Positions 32,956-64,000 of a stretch of DNA of 64,000 nucleotides are shown piece by piece (within the stretch, counting starts at the first letter, position 1; each line of letters starts with the position of its first letter). The DNA is from Sipunculus nudus (lineage: Eukaryota > Annelida > Sipuncula > Golfingiida > Sipunculidae). The notes under the pieces were generated by a model. The model saw only the letters and a program-made list of their open reading frames with translations. It searched no databases and was not told the DNA's origin. The stretch covers positions 25,268,362 through 25,332,361 of the forward strand of contig CM049307.1 of NCBI GenBank assembly GCA_026874595.1. The letters run 5' to 3'. The translations under genes were made by a program, and so were the position numbers.

Positions 32956-34722
32956 TAAACAAGAAATTTCCTCAAAGTTATTTTTTATCCACCATGCACC
33001 GGGACCTCTAAATAACTGACACACAACTGATTACGTGTTTATTTCTCCATTTATATACATGAGGTACCATGGCAACAGAAATAAATATAAGAACGAAAGC
33101 TTGCACATGCATTCCGTGCTGCGGTCCTTTTACTACGAGCTTTGGCAAGAATGTAATACTGTGGCGTTGTCCCGGCATTAATTGTACAGCTCCGCCATTT
33201 CAAGTACGCTTTTATTTTGAGGTCACAGCAGGGCTCGCCCAAATGCTCCCTACCTTCATTTTATACATTTAGCAGAGTGGCAAGATTGGCTTTATGGATG
33301 GACCACGTTTATTGTGGGACAGTTTTTATCATTATTGTGTCGTTATAAAGCAATGTACAACCACTTAATAGCGTGAATGCTACGACCAATTCCACCTTTT
33401 CAACCACATGTTAACTGTTAAGTGTCGTAAGTGTTTACACCTGACGTCACATTCCTGACGTCACATTCTGCGATACAAATAATGAAGACTGTTATTGAAA
33501 ATTAAGACATTGGAGGTATCCGTTGTTGCTTTAAGCAACGATATCAGTGAGGTAGTGTGCCTAAAGTCATGTTCAGATCAATAAATAAGTCCCTTGTATT
33601 CGTAATCCGTACCATCCTTACTCAAGAGTATATTATATGAGCGAGGCAGGTACGTTATTCCAGTTTCTTGCATTGATAATACAGTCTAGCTCATACATAT
33701 ACCTGTCATGCCAGATTTAACAGTAAATGTATGTAAATAAAATGTAGCACAGAACCACAACCACAGGAATCGCCACTGGTTCATTTGTCCGGGCTTGACC
33801 TTTTACAGTCGTTCCCGCTATCTGGCAAGTAATTGAATAACTTACTCAATATGAGACGTTAAACATCATCTGACGCCACCATCATGTCATTTTGCGCATG
33901 GCTTACGGTACTTCGATCCAACACTCGCGGGAAACACGAGATTGGTCTTGAACACATCGTCGTGGCTATACCATAAAGCTGAAGATCTAGAGGCACAATG
34001 TTATCACTGATTGTACACTACTCTGTTCGCAGGTGTAGCCAAAGTCTTGAGGTTTATCCGCAGCAACTAAATGGGCTACAGTTTGTTTAAATATATCACA
34101 GTTATGAATGCCCATCTAGGATATGTCGTGGGTTTATATCCCTTCTCCCATATTGGAGTATGATGATAAAATAGTTGTTGTACGACACCTTTGGCTTTAT
34201 CGAAAGCATTTGCATATGTTTGACTATGTTTAAATATCCATAACAAATATATATAATATATATATATGACTATACACGATGACAATCGAAAGTATCCAAA
34301 GTGATCAAAGTGAAATGGACTGGTAAGTTCCCCCAGGTTGATTCCCGTAAGTGTGATCACGAAAACTCAAAACCGCCTGTAATTAACATGAAAAACTGCT
34401 AGTAAACAGCCAAGCCGGTAAGAAGCTGCTTTGACTGGGTGCGTAACAGAAACAAGACTTTCATTTCATAGCGCAGAGTGTCATGTTTTGCTTCTCTGTG
34501 GCTCAATACTAGATGCGGTTTGGTTTTCCATGTATGGATATATCTGCTTTGCATACTATGACTGCGCATGCTCTGTCCTCCATGCGCAGCACGATACCGC
34601 TCTGCGTTGGTCAGAATCCTGAAGCGTTCAAGTTGACGGGTGTCGCGGACCTTCAACTACATAATAGGATTTCAGGCATACTGCAGAACATTCCATATTT
34701 TGTGTTGATTCAGCTTCGAATT
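32956..34722. other. Intergenic DNA between the TIR element and the RTK 3' end
   Basis: Contains the paired CRE-like sites and AT-rich sequence presumably including the RTK 3' UTR. No clear AATAAA for the minus strand was found close to the stop; the nearest one I noticed is about 1.4 kb downstream (near 33308). No exon is recognisable on either strand. Confidence 0.45.
33442..33463. promoter_or_regulatory. Paired CRE-like palindromes
   Basis: Two TGACGTCA sites 14 bp apart (33442-33449 and 33456-33463). CREB/ATF consensus only; no promoter is identified here, and the 3' end of the RTK gene is 1.3 kb away. Confidence 0.3.
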
Positions 34723-62285
<27,563 letters not shown>

Positions 62286-62689
62286 GAACGACGAACCGAC
62301 TAGTCGTCACAAAGGCGGCATCCTGCAACAACCAAATATTACAGTAACATTAGTGAAATATGCTGATATGTATGAGCACATCCTGAAAAAAATACTAAGG
62401 AAAAGAAAACGTTGTGATCACAGAGCATTTATCATGAAATGTGATAAATAAGGTACAAGAGTGTGTTTTCAACTGTTTTCGATTATCCTTGGAATATATA
62501 TACTGATCACGTGATTAATCTTCTGGAATTGTATGCATCAAAACATAGATACAAATACACATAATGTATTTATGTGTTTCTATATCTTCGTAAGGATATA
62601 TGAAAAAAAATTTTGCGGGGATGCTTTGTTTGGAGTGAAAACTAGATGATAATAATAAAAAGATAACATTCTGGGATCTTTCTCACAAG

Positions 62690-64000
62690 CACTTGTAATC
62701 TCTTCCAACTTTGCTTTCCAGGTCTTTCACGTCTGTTTAATCTTGTTGCTATTCCAGGTCGTTTACGCCTGTTTAATCTTGTAGCTTTTCCAGGTCTTTC
62801 ACGCCGGTTAATCTTGTAGCTTTTCTTGGTCTTTCACGCCTGTTTAATCTTGTAGCTTTCCAGGTCTTTTACGCCTGTTTAATCTTGTAGCTTTCCAGGT
62901 CTATCACGCCTGTTTAACCTTGTTGCTATTCCAGGTCGTTTACGCCTGTTTAATCTTGTAGCTTTTCCAGGTCTTTCACGCCGGTTAATCTTGTAGCTTT
63001 TCTAGGTCTTTTACGCCTGTTTAATCTTGAAGCTTTCCAGGTCTATCACGCCTGTTTAATCTTGTAGCTTTTCCAGTTCTTTCACGCCTGTTTAATCTTG
63101 TAGATTTCCAGTTCTTTCACGCCTGTTTAATCTTGTAGCTTTTCCAGGTTTTTCACGACGCCTGTTTAATCTTGTAGCTTTTCCAGGTCTTTCACGCCTG
63201 CTTAATCTTGTAGCTTTCCAGGTCTTTCACGCCTGTTTAACCTTGTAGCTATTCCAGATCTTTCACGCCTGTTTAACCTTGTTGCTATTCCAGGTCGTTT
63301 ACGCCTGTTTAATCTTGTAGCTTTTCCAGGTCTTTCACGTCGGTTAATCTTGTAGCTTTTCTAGGTCTTTCACGCCTGTTTAATCTTGTAGCTTTCCAGG
63401 TCTTTTACGCCTGTTTAATCTTGTAGCTTTCCATGTCTATCACGCCTGTTTAATCTTGTAGCTTTCCATGTCTTTCACGCCTGTTTAATCTTGTAGCTTT
63501 CCAGGTCTTTCACGCCTGTTTAATCTTGTAGCTTTCCATGTCTATCACGCCTGTTTAATCTTGTAGCTTTCCAGGTCTTTCACGCCTGTTTAATCTTGTA
63601 GCTTTCCAGTTCTTTCACGCCTGTTTAATCTTGAAGCTTTTCCAGTTCTTTCACGCCTGTTTAATCTTGTAGCTTTCCAGTTCTTTCACGCCTGTTTAAT
63701 CTTGAAGCTTTTCCAGGTTTTTGACGCCTGTTTAATCTTGTAGCTTTTCCAGGTCTTTCACGCCTGTTTAATCTTGTAGCTTTCCAGGTCTTTCACGCCT
63801 GTTTAACCTTGTTGCTATTCCAGGTCTTTCACGCCTGTTTAACCTTGTTGCTATTCCAGTTCGTTTACGCCTGTTTAATCTTGTAGCTTGTCCAGGTCTT
63901 TCACGCCGGTTAATCTTGTAGCTTTTCTAGGTCTTTCACGCCTGTTTAACCTGGTAGCTTTCCAGGTCTTTTACGCCTGTTTAATCTTGTAGCTTTCCAG
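62690..64000. repeat. 35-36-bp minisatellite running off the window
   Basis: About 36 copies of a unit built from TCTTTCACGCCTGTTTAATC and TTGTAGCTTTCCAGG, alternating between TTTCCAG and TTTTCCAG forms. Some units carry CGTTTACG or TTGCTATTCC variants in recurring blocks (for example near 62740, 62930, 63290 and 63860), suggesting higher-order organisation. Non-coding; lies beyond the candidate first exon of the RTK gene. Confidence 0.95.

Noticed and set aside
33069-33272. Cys-rich 67-codon plus-strand frame
   Set aside because: No family or zinc-binding spacing that I can defend; a competing frame is open on the other strand, so treated as chance.

Overview
The window is eukaryotic: AT-rich DNA with short exons bounded by GT/AG splice sites, long introns, many (TA)n, (GA)n and (CT)n microsatellites, MITE-like foldbacks, and tRNA-derived SINE fragments. 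Several copies of an element that begins TTTTAGCTCAGCTGA, carries GTCCGTCCG runs and ends GAGCGTCATGGCCCA point to a mollusc, most likely a bivalve. That is an inference from repeat style and could not be tested by a search.

Two multi-exon genes account for almost all recognisable coding sequence, and they converge tail to tail. Gene 1 (+, about 10.39-28.12 kb, 10 coding exons, 608 codons plus stop, every splice phase consistent) encodes a single-pass membrane receptor. Its order is signal peptide, N-terminal half of a C-type lectin-like domain (CTLD), a WSC domain, a cysteine-bearing segment resembling a CTLD C-terminal half, a second complete CTLD, a Thr/Glu stalk, a transmembrane helix, and a tail rich in tyrosine and proline with a PPxY motif and a YxN motif. 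Gene 2 (-, about 62.3-34.72 kb) encodes a receptor tyrosine kinase of the MET/RON (plexin-type IPT) class. I could assemble 16 consecutive in-phase exons (54221 to 34723, 887 codons plus stop) covering a Thr/Ser linker, an ephrin-receptor-like Cys-rich module, three IPT/TIG-like units, a transmembrane helix and a complete, apparently active kinase. Two further exons (signal peptide at 62.2 kb and a 44-46 codon exon at 59.1 kb) are plausible, but the phase between them does not close, so at least one upstream exon is missing. No Sema domain is visible.

Region by region: 1-10.39 kb is intergenic, with pogo-like terminal-repeat sequence, a pyrimidine-rich 32-bp minisatellite (6.5-7.6 kb) and microsatellites. 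10.39-28.12 kb is gene 1; its introns hold a ~1.7-kb duplicated segment (12.2 and 22.9 kb), and two opposed copies of the mollusc repeat lie in introns 3 and 7. 28.12-34.72 kb is the convergent intergenic region, occupied largely by a 3.3-kb terminal-inverted-repeat element with other foldback elements nested in it. 34.72-62.3 kb is gene 2; its introns contain a textbook Harbinger-type MITE (40962-41530, TAA duplications), a decayed non-LTR retrotransposon end and more repeats. 62.7-64 kb is a 35-36-bp minisatellite running off the window.

Functionally, both genes look like cell-surface receptors: one a lectin-fold recognition protein with a docking tail, the other a kinase receptor. No sequence evidence says they act together. 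Most short open frames in the window are chance.
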